Below are positions 15,577 to 22,830 of a stretch of 28,001 bases of DNA, one piece after another. Origin of the DNA: Deltaproteobacteria bacterium (GTDB lineage Bacteria > UBA10199 > DSSB01); assembly GCA_021772695.1 (NCBI GenBank), contig JAJFLL010000230.1:1-28001 (forward strand), given 5' to 3'. The notes under the pieces are model-generated. The model did not search any database, was not told the DNA's origin, and saw only the letters and a list, made by a program, of their open reading frames with translations. Every line of letters begins with the position of its first letter. Positions within the stretch are counted from its first letter, which is position 1. Position numbers and translations under genes: made by a program.

Positions 15577-16728
15577 ATGAAACGAATATTATTGTTTATT
15601 TTAATGGGGATCCTGGCCGGTTGCGGCTCGGCTGCAGATTTCAATGGACCCGCTGAGCTTTCCGAATTGGAAGGTAGGATCCATGCCGCCGAAGCCGTTG
15701 TCTTATCGGAGAACGATCCAGCCTCTGCTCAGAAAAATTTCGGGCTATCGGGACTATTTGACGGCCTCGTCTTGGAGGATGGCTTGGTGGGCGTGTCGCT
15801 TCACCTACCGACATCTCAAGGGACCATCGCCGCAAATTTATGGTTGTCGCCGGAATGTCTCTTGAAGCGGGATCGTCGCTTGGTGGCCTTGGTTCCCGGT
15901 ACTTTAGCCAACGGTGCGGAATATTACGAAGTGAGTCTTCCGGGACGGGAAGGTTTCAACACAGTCCGTGTTTTGGCCAAATCGGGCTATTGCGCTCTGA
16001 CAGTGGATCTGCCGGGAACCGGTGAGTCGGTGCATCCGGAGGACGGCATGAACTTGCGCAGTGCCGACAACGCCCAAGCGGTCGTGTCTGTCGCCCGGCC
16101 GGTGGCCACCATTCTGGGAATTCGCAAATGGGATGTTTACAGCGAAACGGGGACGGGTTCGACTGCTGCTTTGTTGCTGGCTCAACGTCGCGACCTGCGG
16201 TCCATGGTGCTCGCTTCCCCATGTTATACGCGCTACGGACCGGCATCGGCCCAGGCCTTTGATCCCGCCTTCCGCGCCTTTGCGGCGGTAACGCCCTATC
16301 TGCCCCTTGATCCGGGTTTGCTGCCCTTGTTTTTCGGTGCGGCATATCCCGATGTGGTGGAAGCGGCGGTGATCGGCCTGCTCGGGCCCGCACCGCAGGC
16401 CATTCCGACAGGCGTTGCCTTCAATGAAATTGCCGAAATCCCTTTCACCTTCGACGGAGTGACCGGTGAGTTTGTGCTCGCCGAGCCCATTGTCGCGGCG
16501 GCACCCGCCAAAGCGGATGCCCTATTCTTCCAGGGCACGCCCGATTTCGTTTGTAGTGTAGGAGGTGCTTCCGAAATGACCGCTGAATATGGCGTCACGG
16601 GCGGTGGCAACGCCTCGCTGCTTACCGTTCCGGGGGCTTCCCACCTGATGCGCTTTGATGCGCCCTTCAGCGACGGAGCCGACAGCGAATTTTGGTCGCC
16701 GATTTTGGTATTTCTGGCGGATCACTAA
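15577..16728 (+). CDS. Lipoprotein alpha/beta hydrolase with atypical nucleophile motif
   Basis: 383 residues from the ATG at 15577 (GGGAGG upstream). A lipoprotein signal peptide ends at ILAGC, Cys16. The core is an alpha/beta hydrolase: LVALVPGT, then ALTVDLPGTGES, then the elbow region KWDVYSETGTGSTAALLLA, then QGTPDF (probable acid Asp323) and GASHLM (probable His356). In relatives such as TAP-like peptidases and oxidised polyvinyl alcohol hydrolase, the elbow reads GxSxG; here it aligns as S-E-T-G-T, with Thr191 at the Ser position. The enzyme may be inactive, use Thr, or use nearby Ser195. It lies 36 bases ahead of a PQQ-type dehydrogenase gene, suggesting a joint oxidative-hydrolytic pathway at the cell surface. 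Confidence 0.8.
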   Translation: MKRILLFILMGILAGCGSAADFNGPAELSELEGRIHAAEAVVLSENDPASAQKNFGLSGLFDGLVLEDGLVGVSLHLPTSQGTIAANLWLSPECLLKRDRRLVALVPGTLANGAEYYEVSLPGREGFNTVRVLAKSGYCALTVDLPGTGESVHPEDGMNLRSADNAQAVVSVARPVATILGIRKWDVYSETGTGSTAALLLAQRRDLRSMVLASPCYTRYGPASAQAFDPAFRAFAAVTPYLPLDPGLLPLFFGAAYPDVVEAAVIGLLGPAPQAIPTGVAFNEIAEIPFTFDGVTGEFVLAEPIVAAAPAKADALFFQGTPDFVCSVGGASEMTAEYGVTGGGNASLLTVPGASHLMRFDAPFSDGADSEFWSPILVFLADH

Positions 16729-16764
16729 GGGGTGTTTCGATATCAATTTAGGGAGGACAGACTC

Positions 16765-18432
16765 ATGTATAGCAAAACAAAACAATCAAGTTTCTTACGC
16801 ATATTGGCAATAATGGGTGTCATTGCTTTTATGGGTTGCGGTGCCGGAGTGGAGGGGCTCGAGGGCGACTCCGTTTCTGAAAGCAGCGTCACACCCAAGG
16901 AGCTGTTCAATTTTGGAGGCGGGGTTACCGAAAACCCACTCCTGCAATCGGCCGATTGGCCTTCGGCGGGGCATGACTGGGCCCATACGGGGCACAATCC
17001 CGCCGAAACCGCTCTCAGTGTGGAAACCGTCGGGGATGTGGCCGAAGTGTGGCGCCACGAATTTTCCCCGGCCCCTGGTGTGCAAGTGCCGGTCCTATCG
17101 ACGGCGGTGATCGCTGGCGATGTGGTTTATATCGCCGATATGGGTGGATTCGTTCACGCTAGAAGCGCTACTGACGGCACTTTGCTCTGGACCCAGCTGA
17201 CGAGTTTTTCCGAGCCGGATCCGGTGTTCTTTTCGGTGTTCCATGCGGCGCCGGTAGTGACCGATCACGACCTCTTCGTGGGAGACAGCGGATCGATCAT
17301 CCATAAGTTGGACCGAGACACGGGTGTTACGGAATGGTCTACCCAGGTGGAAGCCCACCCCGATTCGTTGATTCAGGGCGACTTGGCCACCGTAGGGCCC
17401 TATGTCATCTTCGGGGTGTCTTCTTTTGAAAACACCACCGTTAACGACCTGACCATGCGCGGCAGTATCGGAGCGCTAAAAAAATGGAACGGTGAGTTGG
17501 CATGGAAAACCTACACCACCTCAGATCAGAGTCTGACAGATCCCAGATGGGGAGCAGGGGTGGCGGTTTGGTCTTCCCCGGCCATCGACCCATTGCGAGG
17601 CATTTATATCGGCACCGGTCAGTACTATAATCCGGGTTCAGAAAATCCCGATCCGGAGTCGGCGAATGATCCGGATTACAGCGATTCCTTATTGCGACTC
17701 TCTTGGCTCAATGGCGACGTTCGTAACAACCATCAGTTTACTGAGGGTGATATTTTCGGTCTGGAGTATCCCATTGGACCAGACGCCGATTTGGGTACGC
17801 CGCCCAATTTGTTCCCCGTTCACGGGCACTTCGGTTTACCCAAACCGGCCGTGGGCGTGGGTGACAAGACCGGCCATTATTATGTCATGGACCGCCGCAA
17901 TCTAAATGTCTTGTGGAGCCGCAAGATCGTCGAGGGAGGTGTTCTCGGTGGCTTTCAAGCTACCGCGGCCTATGCCGACGGCATTGTTTACGTGGCCGCC
18001 CACGAACGCATCGACGGGGCCTCTATCAATGACTCTATGCCACCCGACCTAGACTCTCGATTCATCCAAACTCCCGAAGGCACCGCTTTGATTCAAAAGG
18101 GCTCGCGCACCCGTATCATGGCCCTCGATGCCGACACGGGCGACGTGGTTTGGGAAAAATACGTGAACGGCGCCATTAGCTTCGCCCCGCTCGTGGTGGC
18201 CAACGGCGTGTTGTACCATGCCAACGCCAATGGCCACTTGCACGCCATGGATGCCGGCAACGGTGATGAACTCTTTAGCACCCAGATCGGCGGCTTCCCC
18301 GACGGAGCCGGCGGATACGTCTTCGGTAACATCATTACCGCACTGTCGCTGTCACGCGGCAGGGTCTATGTGTCGTCGATCCCACTGGTACCCGGTGCGC
18401 CAACCGGAGTGTTGGTTTACGGGTTGCCTTAA
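16765..18432 (+). CDS. PQQ-type beta-propeller lipoprotein, polyvinyl-alcohol-dehydrogenase-like
   Basis: 555 residues from the ATG at 16765 (GGGAGG 8 bases upstream). The signal peptide ends at FMGC, Cys25, the only cysteine in the protein. Propeller blades are marked by DGTLLW, TGVTEW, NGELAWKTYT, TGDVVWEKYV and NGDELF. WPSAGHDWAHTGHNPAET, and VWSSPAIDPLRGIYIGTGQYYNPG, closely match polyvinyl alcohol dehydrogenases, quinoprotein enzymes that oxidise secondary alcohols. There is no CxxCH haem-c motif and no Cys-Cys pair, so it must pass electrons to another carrier, or it is not a dehydrogenase at all. It probably forms an operon with the preceding hydrolase and ends at a terminator. Confidence 0.82.
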   Translation: MYSKTKQSSFLRILAIMGVIAFMGCGAGVEGLEGDSVSESSVTPKELFNFGGGVTENPLLQSADWPSAGHDWAHTGHNPAETALSVETVGDVAEVWRHEFSPAPGVQVPVLSTAVIAGDVVYIADMGGFVHARSATDGTLLWTQLTSFSEPDPVFFSVFHAAPVVTDHDLFVGDSGSIIHKLDRDTGVTEWSTQVEAHPDSLIQGDLATVGPYVIFGVSSFENTTVNDLTMRGSIGALKKWNGELAWKTYTTSDQSLTDPRWGAGVAVWSSPAIDPLRGIYIGTGQYYNPGSENPDPESANDPDYSDSLLRLSWLNGDVRNNHQFTEGDIFGLEYPIGPDADLGTPPNLFPVHGHFGLPKPAVGVGDKTGHYYVMDRRNLNVLWSRKIVEGGVLGGFQATAAYADGIVYVAAHERIDGASINDSMPPDLDSRFIQTPEGTALIQKGSRTRIMALDADTGDVVWEKYVNGAISFAPLVVANGVLYHANANGHLHAMDAGNGDELFSTQIGGFPDGAGGYVFGNIITALSLSRGRVYVSSIPLVPGAPTGVLVYGLP

Positions 18433-18479
18433 AGTGAGCGGCGTTTTTAGGCGCTAAAGTATTGTGGGAAATATTATCA

Positions 18480-18515
18480 GGTTGGCTTTGCGTTGTGAGG
18501 CCGACCTTTTTTTTT
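18480..18515 (+). terminator. Rho-independent terminator after the lipoprotein pair
   Basis: GGTTGGC (18480-18486) pairs with GCCGACC (18500-18506) with one G-T pair, followed by a run of nine T. It ends the plus-strand unit 15577-18432. Confidence 0.85.
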
Positions 18516-18608
18516 GGTAATACGGGATTGGGCTTTTGAATTCATGGCGGCATCTGGTGGAAGGGTTTAGCAATTAGCAGGGGAATTACTGTTTTTTAAA
18601 AGGCGGCC

Positions 18609-19601
18609 TTAAAAATTTGATATGCGTTGAATGACCCAAAACATAGCCATGGAACCGATGGCATAGGGGGAGATCCACTTAGCCCAAGAGGGCAGAACCA
18701 AGCGAAGGCGCCGGAGCAAGGCAATCGCCACCAAGATTATGGCAATAAAAATCAGCTGACCCAACTCGACCCCCAGGTTGAACATCAATAGGGCGAGGGG
18801 AATTTCTCTCTGGGGTAGACCGATTTCGAATAGGGCGCCTGCGAATCCGAGGCCATGCAGCAGCCCAAAGCTGAAGGCGACGATCCAGGGCCGCGATTCG
18901 GTTAGACTTATTTTTCCCTGCCACGCATGGATGATTTCCGCGGCGACAAACGCGATACTCAGCGCAATAACCGCCTCTACAGGGGCTTGAGGAATGTGAG
19001 CGAAACCCAGGGTTGCCATGGCTAGGGTGAGGCTATGGGCGAGGGTGAAGGCGGTCACCGTTCCGATGAGCCTGCGTTTTCCTTTGATCAGGATCAAGAG
19101 GGCCAAGAGGAATAACAGGTGATCGAAACCCATGAGGATGTGTTCCGATCCAAGGGTCAGGTAGGTCTTGGCGATTTGGATCCCCTTGGGATCCGTGTCG
19201 ACCACAAAATATGGATGTAAAGGCGTAAGGCGCTGCACCTGTGAGGCTATATCCAGCCGCTCGATGCGGACCAAGACATCGGTCATCGTGGCTGCCAGGC
19301 CGTCCACTTCAATTCGTTTTCCCGCCAACCCCCCCTGACATCGCGCTGTCCAGCGTTCGATTCGAGCGCCTTCAATGGCGAGGGCTGATTTGGAATCGGA
19401 TACGCAGGATGCGGGGAGGAGGACATGGAGGGAGAGACGCCACTCACCCTTCGCCGGGACCTTCCAAAGAATTTTGAAGGTCTCGGAATCGATTTGGCGA
19501 AACTCGAGGTATGCGGGTCGCATTTCGTGCGCGGTTGCGGGCCGAAGAGAGGAGAAAAGAATCAGAAGGATTACGGAAAGAACTCCAATTCGCCCAAACA
19601 T
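18609..19601 (-). CDS. HupE/UreJ family membrane protein
   Basis: 330 residues from the ATG at 19601; another in-frame ATG at 19625 would overlap the upstream gene and add MPGKKGKC before the signal peptide. A signal peptide ends near ATAHEMRP, giving an N-terminal periplasmic beta-rich domain of about 130 residues. Six or seven transmembrane helices follow, starting with GSEHILMGFDHLLFLLALL, the HupE/UreJ His/Asp signature linked to nickel or other metal transport. GLLHGLGFAGAL and LGVELGQL are further family motifs. HupE proteins can import nickel; long forms such as this, next to PpiC and DUF3604 genes, are undescribed. It is the last gene of a three-gene unit. Confidence 0.88.
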   Translation of the reverse strand: MFGRIGVLSVILLILFSSLRPATAHEMRPAYLEFRQIDSETFKILWKVPAKGEWRLSLHVLLPASCVSDSKSALAIEGARIERWTARCQGGLAGKRIEVDGLAATMTDVLVRIERLDIASQVQRLTPLHPYFVVDTDPKGIQIAKTYLTLGSEHILMGFDHLLFLLALLILIKGKRRLIGTVTAFTLAHSLTLAMATLGFAHIPQAPVEAVIALSIAFVAAEIIHAWQGKISLTESRPWIVAFSFGLLHGLGFAGALFEIGLPQREIPLALLMFNLGVELGQLIFIAIILVAIALLRRLRLVLPSWAKWISPYAIGSMAMFWVIQRISNF

Positions 19602-19614
19602 ACATTTACCCTTT

Positions 19615-20460
19615 TTACCGGGCATGGGCCCATCCCGGGAACTGCACTTCGATGGAATATTTTTTACTCAGACCTTGCAGGAATTCTGCCTTGAATTCCC
19701 GTCGTTGTTCAGCCAACCATTCCCGTTTTACCCAATCCTTGATTTGGGAAAATTCAGGCACTTTTCCCTCCTCCTTCCCGGTGACCTTTACCAAATGCAT
19801 GCCCAGGCCCGATTCAATGGGTCCCTTCCAGACACCAGGTTCGATTTCAAACAGGGATTTTGAAAAGTCCGGTCCGAATTGTTGTTTGGTTTCTGTCGAA
19901 GAGATATTTGAAAATTGTGAAGGTAGTGCCATGGTGTCGCCCAGGGCCGAAGCTTCGACATCACGATTGCTACTGTTCAAGGTGGACAAGAGACGGGCCG
20001 CGTCCCCATTTAAATCGCTGCGTCCTTCTGGATTCAGGTAGACCTGGGTAAAACTGATGTTGGGATCGCTGGTGAATATTTTAGAATTTTTTTGAAAAAA
20101 TTCCTGAAGCTCCTTCTCACTAGCTTGCCTTTGTTCGGATAGATCCTCGGTAAGAAACTCCATCTTTTGCCGCAGGCGGCGGCGGACGATGGGGTCGTCC
20201 TGGTCGAGGCCCAGTTTTAAGGCTTCCTGGTAAAGGATCTCCTCTTGAACGGCATCGTGAATCAATCCATCCAGTTCATCTTGGGTAGGCGGCCGGTGCC
20301 AGGTTCGCTTCCAACCTTCCGCCAGCCATTCGATTTGCGGGGAACTGATCACAATTTTTTCTGGCGAGAGCGAGGTACGGTTTCCAAGGAAAAAATATAA
20401 TAGGAAAATCGCGCCGCCGATGATTAAAAAATGAAAAAGGGGTTCGCGGAACAGTTTCAT
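19615..20460 (-). CDS. Membrane-anchored PpiC-type peptidyl-prolyl isomerase
   Basis: 281 residues. An N-terminal helix (residues 8-26, FHFLIIGGAIFLLYFF) anchors it, with the rest in the periplasm. A SurA/PpiD-like N-domain follows (ELDGLIHDAVQEEILYQEALKLGLDQDDPIVRRRLRQKM). The parvulin-like domain has FTQVYLN, then ALPSQFSNIS, then KSLFEIEPGVWKGPIESGLGMHLVKV. It would aid folding of exported proteins. Its stop is 13 bases before the HupE-like start, and its own start is 25 bases after the DUF3604 stop, so it may be a dedicated chaperone for one of these neighbours. The ribosome site is weak (GGGA). Confidence 0.87.
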   Translation of the reverse strand: MKLFREPLFHFLIIGGAIFLLYFFLGNRTSLSPEKIVISSPQIEWLAEGWKRTWHRPPTQDELDGLIHDAVQEEILYQEALKLGLDQDDPIVRRRLRQKMEFLTEDLSEQRQASEKELQEFFQKNSKIFTSDPNISFTQVYLNPEGRSDLNGDAARLLSTLNSSNRDVEASALGDTMALPSQFSNISSTETKQQFGPDFSKSLFEIEPGVWKGPIESGLGMHLVKVTGKEEGKVPEFSQIKDWVKREWLAEQRREFKAEFLQGLSKKYSIEVQFPGWAHAR

Positions 20461-20485
20461 TGATTAGAATTCCCAGTTAGCGGCT

Positions 20486-22384
20486 TTATGAACTCGGGTT
20501 ATACCAGATGGGCGAACTATATCCTCGCTCCTGAAGGGATACGGGAATTTTCGGATCCAGTTTGACCCCGAATCTTTTTGCATCATAGGTTGTCCAGCGA
20601 GGTGTGGGGATTTGCAAGACCCGAACATAATAAAAGGACTTCAGCTTTGGGTCGAAGTCCGGGTCTTTCCATACGGTCGTCAGGGCTGGCCCTCCGATGC
20701 TGTTGGTGTAGCTGGCCTGGGCGGCGTTCACAGTATTGCCCACCGTTGGGACCTTCCCGTCGGGACTTTTTTTGCGATTGCCGGACCAGGCGACGTCATA
20801 AATTTTTTCTTGCACCTGACCGTCTTTATCTAACCAGCCCTTGATCACTTGCACCCGGTCCAAGTTGGCGCCGATGGGATCCTTGAGGGCCGAGACCAAA
20901 AACGTGGGAGTTTTTCCTTCGGCCGCCTGGTTTAGGTCCCCCCCCATGGGAACGCCCTTGGCGTAACCCACGGCCGCAAGGTCGGGAGTTTTTGCATCAG
21001 TAGGTTCATAGTCCCAACCCCCGAAAAAGCGGAGGGTGATTCGCGGCCCGGTGGTGGCATACACTTCCTTTCGCTCCATAGCGTCGAACAGGGCCTCCCG
21101 CGTGTTCGCATGGGCCCAAATGCCGGCGTAACCGGAGGCCGTCTGCTCCCAATCCATGATGGTGGCCACCGGTGTCTTTATAAAATCGGCCGTCAAGCGA
21201 TGGGCGCTGGGCTCGGACGAGGAGACCTTTCCAAAAAAATTGTTGCTGTCGGCAGTTGCCAAACCCGTATGGGAATCGGTCGAACCGATCATCCCAAATT
21301 TATAAGGATTGACGCCAAGTTGGGCTTCGGCTTTCAGGCCGTTCTTCAGGGCGGACCGGGCATATTCATATTCAAGCATTTCCTGCTTTTTGGATTCGCT
21401 CAGGTCCAGGTTGCCCTTGTCCCAACGCTCGAAATCGGCGAATTCGTCGTTAGGATAAAGAAAGGGATGGGTTTCTCCATCCCCCTTGATCTGCGTGACC
21501 TCGTAAATGCGCTCCCATTCGGCCCGAGCTTTGGCGTAGGTCTTGTCGATGGGCTTACCGTTGAAGGACTCGATGAGGGGAAACATGCGCCCGTTGCTCA
21601 GATTGCCGTTATGGGGGATGGCTAAAACATTGCCCTTGGTCTTTTTTTCATATTCGCTCAACCACTTCCACAAGTCTCGCGGGTTGTCGCTGCCGAGGGG
21701 TTTTTGGGTGGTGTAAGGTTCCATTTGCGCTGCCTTGGTGCCGTTGTCCCGATATATCACATTGCGATGCAAGTTATTGCCGCCCGTGTTCGAGGTCCAT
21801 TCATAGCCGATAAAGGCGGTAAAGCGCCCCGGATCGTTGGCTCCTTCCGCGGCCTTGATGGTTTCGTCCCATGCGGTCCGGTAGGCCTTGCTTCCAGGCA
21901 GGGAGGCCAATGCTTTGGGAAATCTATTCTCACTGAAGGCTTGAATGATCTCGAAGGCCGCCTCCATATTTTTTCCACTTTGAATCATGTCGTACCAGCG
22001 TTTGCCCGTCGGATCGGCCAGCATGGCGGGATCACCGGCGATCAGTTGGGGGAAGAAACCCATATTGTCTGAGTGGTCCGTGACTACAAGAAAGTCTAGT
22101 GGTCGAGCCAGCTTGGCCGGCTGTCCGCTGGAAGCCATGACCTGTTCACCCTTTGCAAAACGGTAGGCATCTGCCGGCGATAATCGACAGCCGGCGGCGC
22201 CGGCGTCCATGGAAAAGGAGGTATGGAGGTGGGTGTCGCCCCAATAGACCCGGGTGGCCTTTGGGGACGAGGAGCTCTGGTTCGCGGCAGTTTTCCCGGT
22301 GGGTTTTTCTTTGGCAAGTGTGGGACTGCTGATCAATAATCCTGCAAAAATCAGGGCAAAACCATAATATTGAGTGCGTTTCAT
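20486..22384 (-). CDS. DUF3604 exported metal-dependent protein
   Basis: 632 residues with a cleavable signal peptide (about 1-24, ending TLA-K). DUF3604 proteins have a PHP-like metal-binding fold. Probable metal ligands are His52 and His54 (GDTHLHTSFS), DFLVVTDHSDN, IPHNGN and GSTDSHTG, in the usual order. The body has YEWTSNTGGNNLHRNVIYRD and GGWDYEP, also conserved in the family. The reaction is unknown; phosphoesterase-like hydrolysis of an extracytoplasmic substrate is inferred only from the PHP resemblance. First gene of a unit with a PpiC isomerase and a HupE-like transporter that might supply the metal. GAGG sits about 8 bases before the ATG. Confidence 0.9.
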   Translation of the reverse strand: MKRTQYYGFALIFAGLLISSPTLAKEKPTGKTAANQSSSSPKATRVYWGDTHLHTSFSMDAGAAGCRLSPADAYRFAKGEQVMASSGQPAKLARPLDFLVVTDHSDNMGFFPQLIAGDPAMLADPTGKRWYDMIQSGKNMEAAFEIIQAFSENRFPKALASLPGSKAYRTAWDETIKAAEGANDPGRFTAFIGYEWTSNTGGNNLHRNVIYRDNGTKAAQMEPYTTQKPLGSDNPRDLWKWLSEYEKKTKGNVLAIPHNGNLSNGRMFPLIESFNGKPIDKTYAKARAEWERIYEVTQIKGDGETHPFLYPNDEFADFERWDKGNLDLSESKKQEMLEYEYARSALKNGLKAEAQLGVNPYKFGMIGSTDSHTGLATADSNNFFGKVSSSEPSAHRLTADFIKTPVATIMDWEQTASGYAGIWAHANTREALFDAMERKEVYATTGPRITLRFFGGWDYEPTDAKTPDLAAVGYAKGVPMGGDLNQAAEGKTPTFLVSALKDPIGANLDRVQVIKGWLDKDGQVQEKIYDVAWSGNRKKSPDGKVPTVGNTVNAAQASYTNSIGGPALTTVWKDPDFDPKLKSFYYVRVLQIPTPRWTTYDAKRFGVKLDPKIPVSLQERGYSSPIWYNPSS

Positions 22385-22815
22385 TTGAGGCCTCCTCGGG
22401 GCTGAAAAAATTTAAATATCACCACTTTTTATAAAGTGAGCAAAGGACCAAGACGACACAGGCGTTTTATTAAAACTCGGTTTTTAGGTATTGACGGCCT
22501 CTTCCTTTGAAAATTTCTGGGGGGGTGTTGCTTGTTCTTGATTATATTTACCTATTTTCGGGACTTATCTGGGGGAATATCCCTAGTCTCAGCATTATCC
22601 AGTATTTAAATATATTTATCATCTAATTTTATGGGAATTGCCTGAGCGTAGATATGATGGCTTGCCCAGTTGTGTTGTTTGAGATGTTTGGCCATCCGAA
22701 AAAATCCAAAAGCATTCGGGCCCCGGCTTGGCAGACTTGCTATTTCAGTTTTTATTTGCCGAGAAATAATCTGGTATTTTCGAGAATTTAAATTAAGCCC
22801 CGCTTCGGTCTATTC
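22385..22815. other. Intergenic region with an unassigned plus-strand terminator
   Basis: 431 bases with no convincing coding frame. It carries the promoter region of the DUF3604 gene at its left end. On the plus strand, a short sequence TTGACG, 17 bases, TTTCTG lies near 22490-22520, and TATGAT near 22655. The right end is a hairpin with a T run on the plus strand (next entry). A small RNA could lie here; no conserved RNA family is recognised. Confidence 0.4.
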
Positions 22816-22830
22816 TCAGCGGGGGTTTTT
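22798..22830 (+). terminator. Hairpin with T run, overlapping the stop of the P-type ATPase gene
   Basis: CCCCGCT (22798-22804) pairs with AGCGGGG (22818-22824) over 13 bases, followed on the plus strand by GTTTTTAT. The ATPase stop codon (22816-22818, minus) lies within it. On the minus strand the tail is CTTAATTTAAAT, a weak U tract, so it may serve both strands. No plus-strand gene is known to end here. Confidence 0.65.

Noticed and set aside
19375..19863. Plus-strand 162-residue frame across the HupE-like and PpiC genes
   Set aside because: Antisense to two well-supported genes; composition is that of a shadow frame, with no ribosome site.
21110..21625. Plus-strand 171-residue frame inside the DUF3604 gene
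   Set aside because: Antisense of conserved DUF3604 sequence, including its metal-binding motifs; no start signal.
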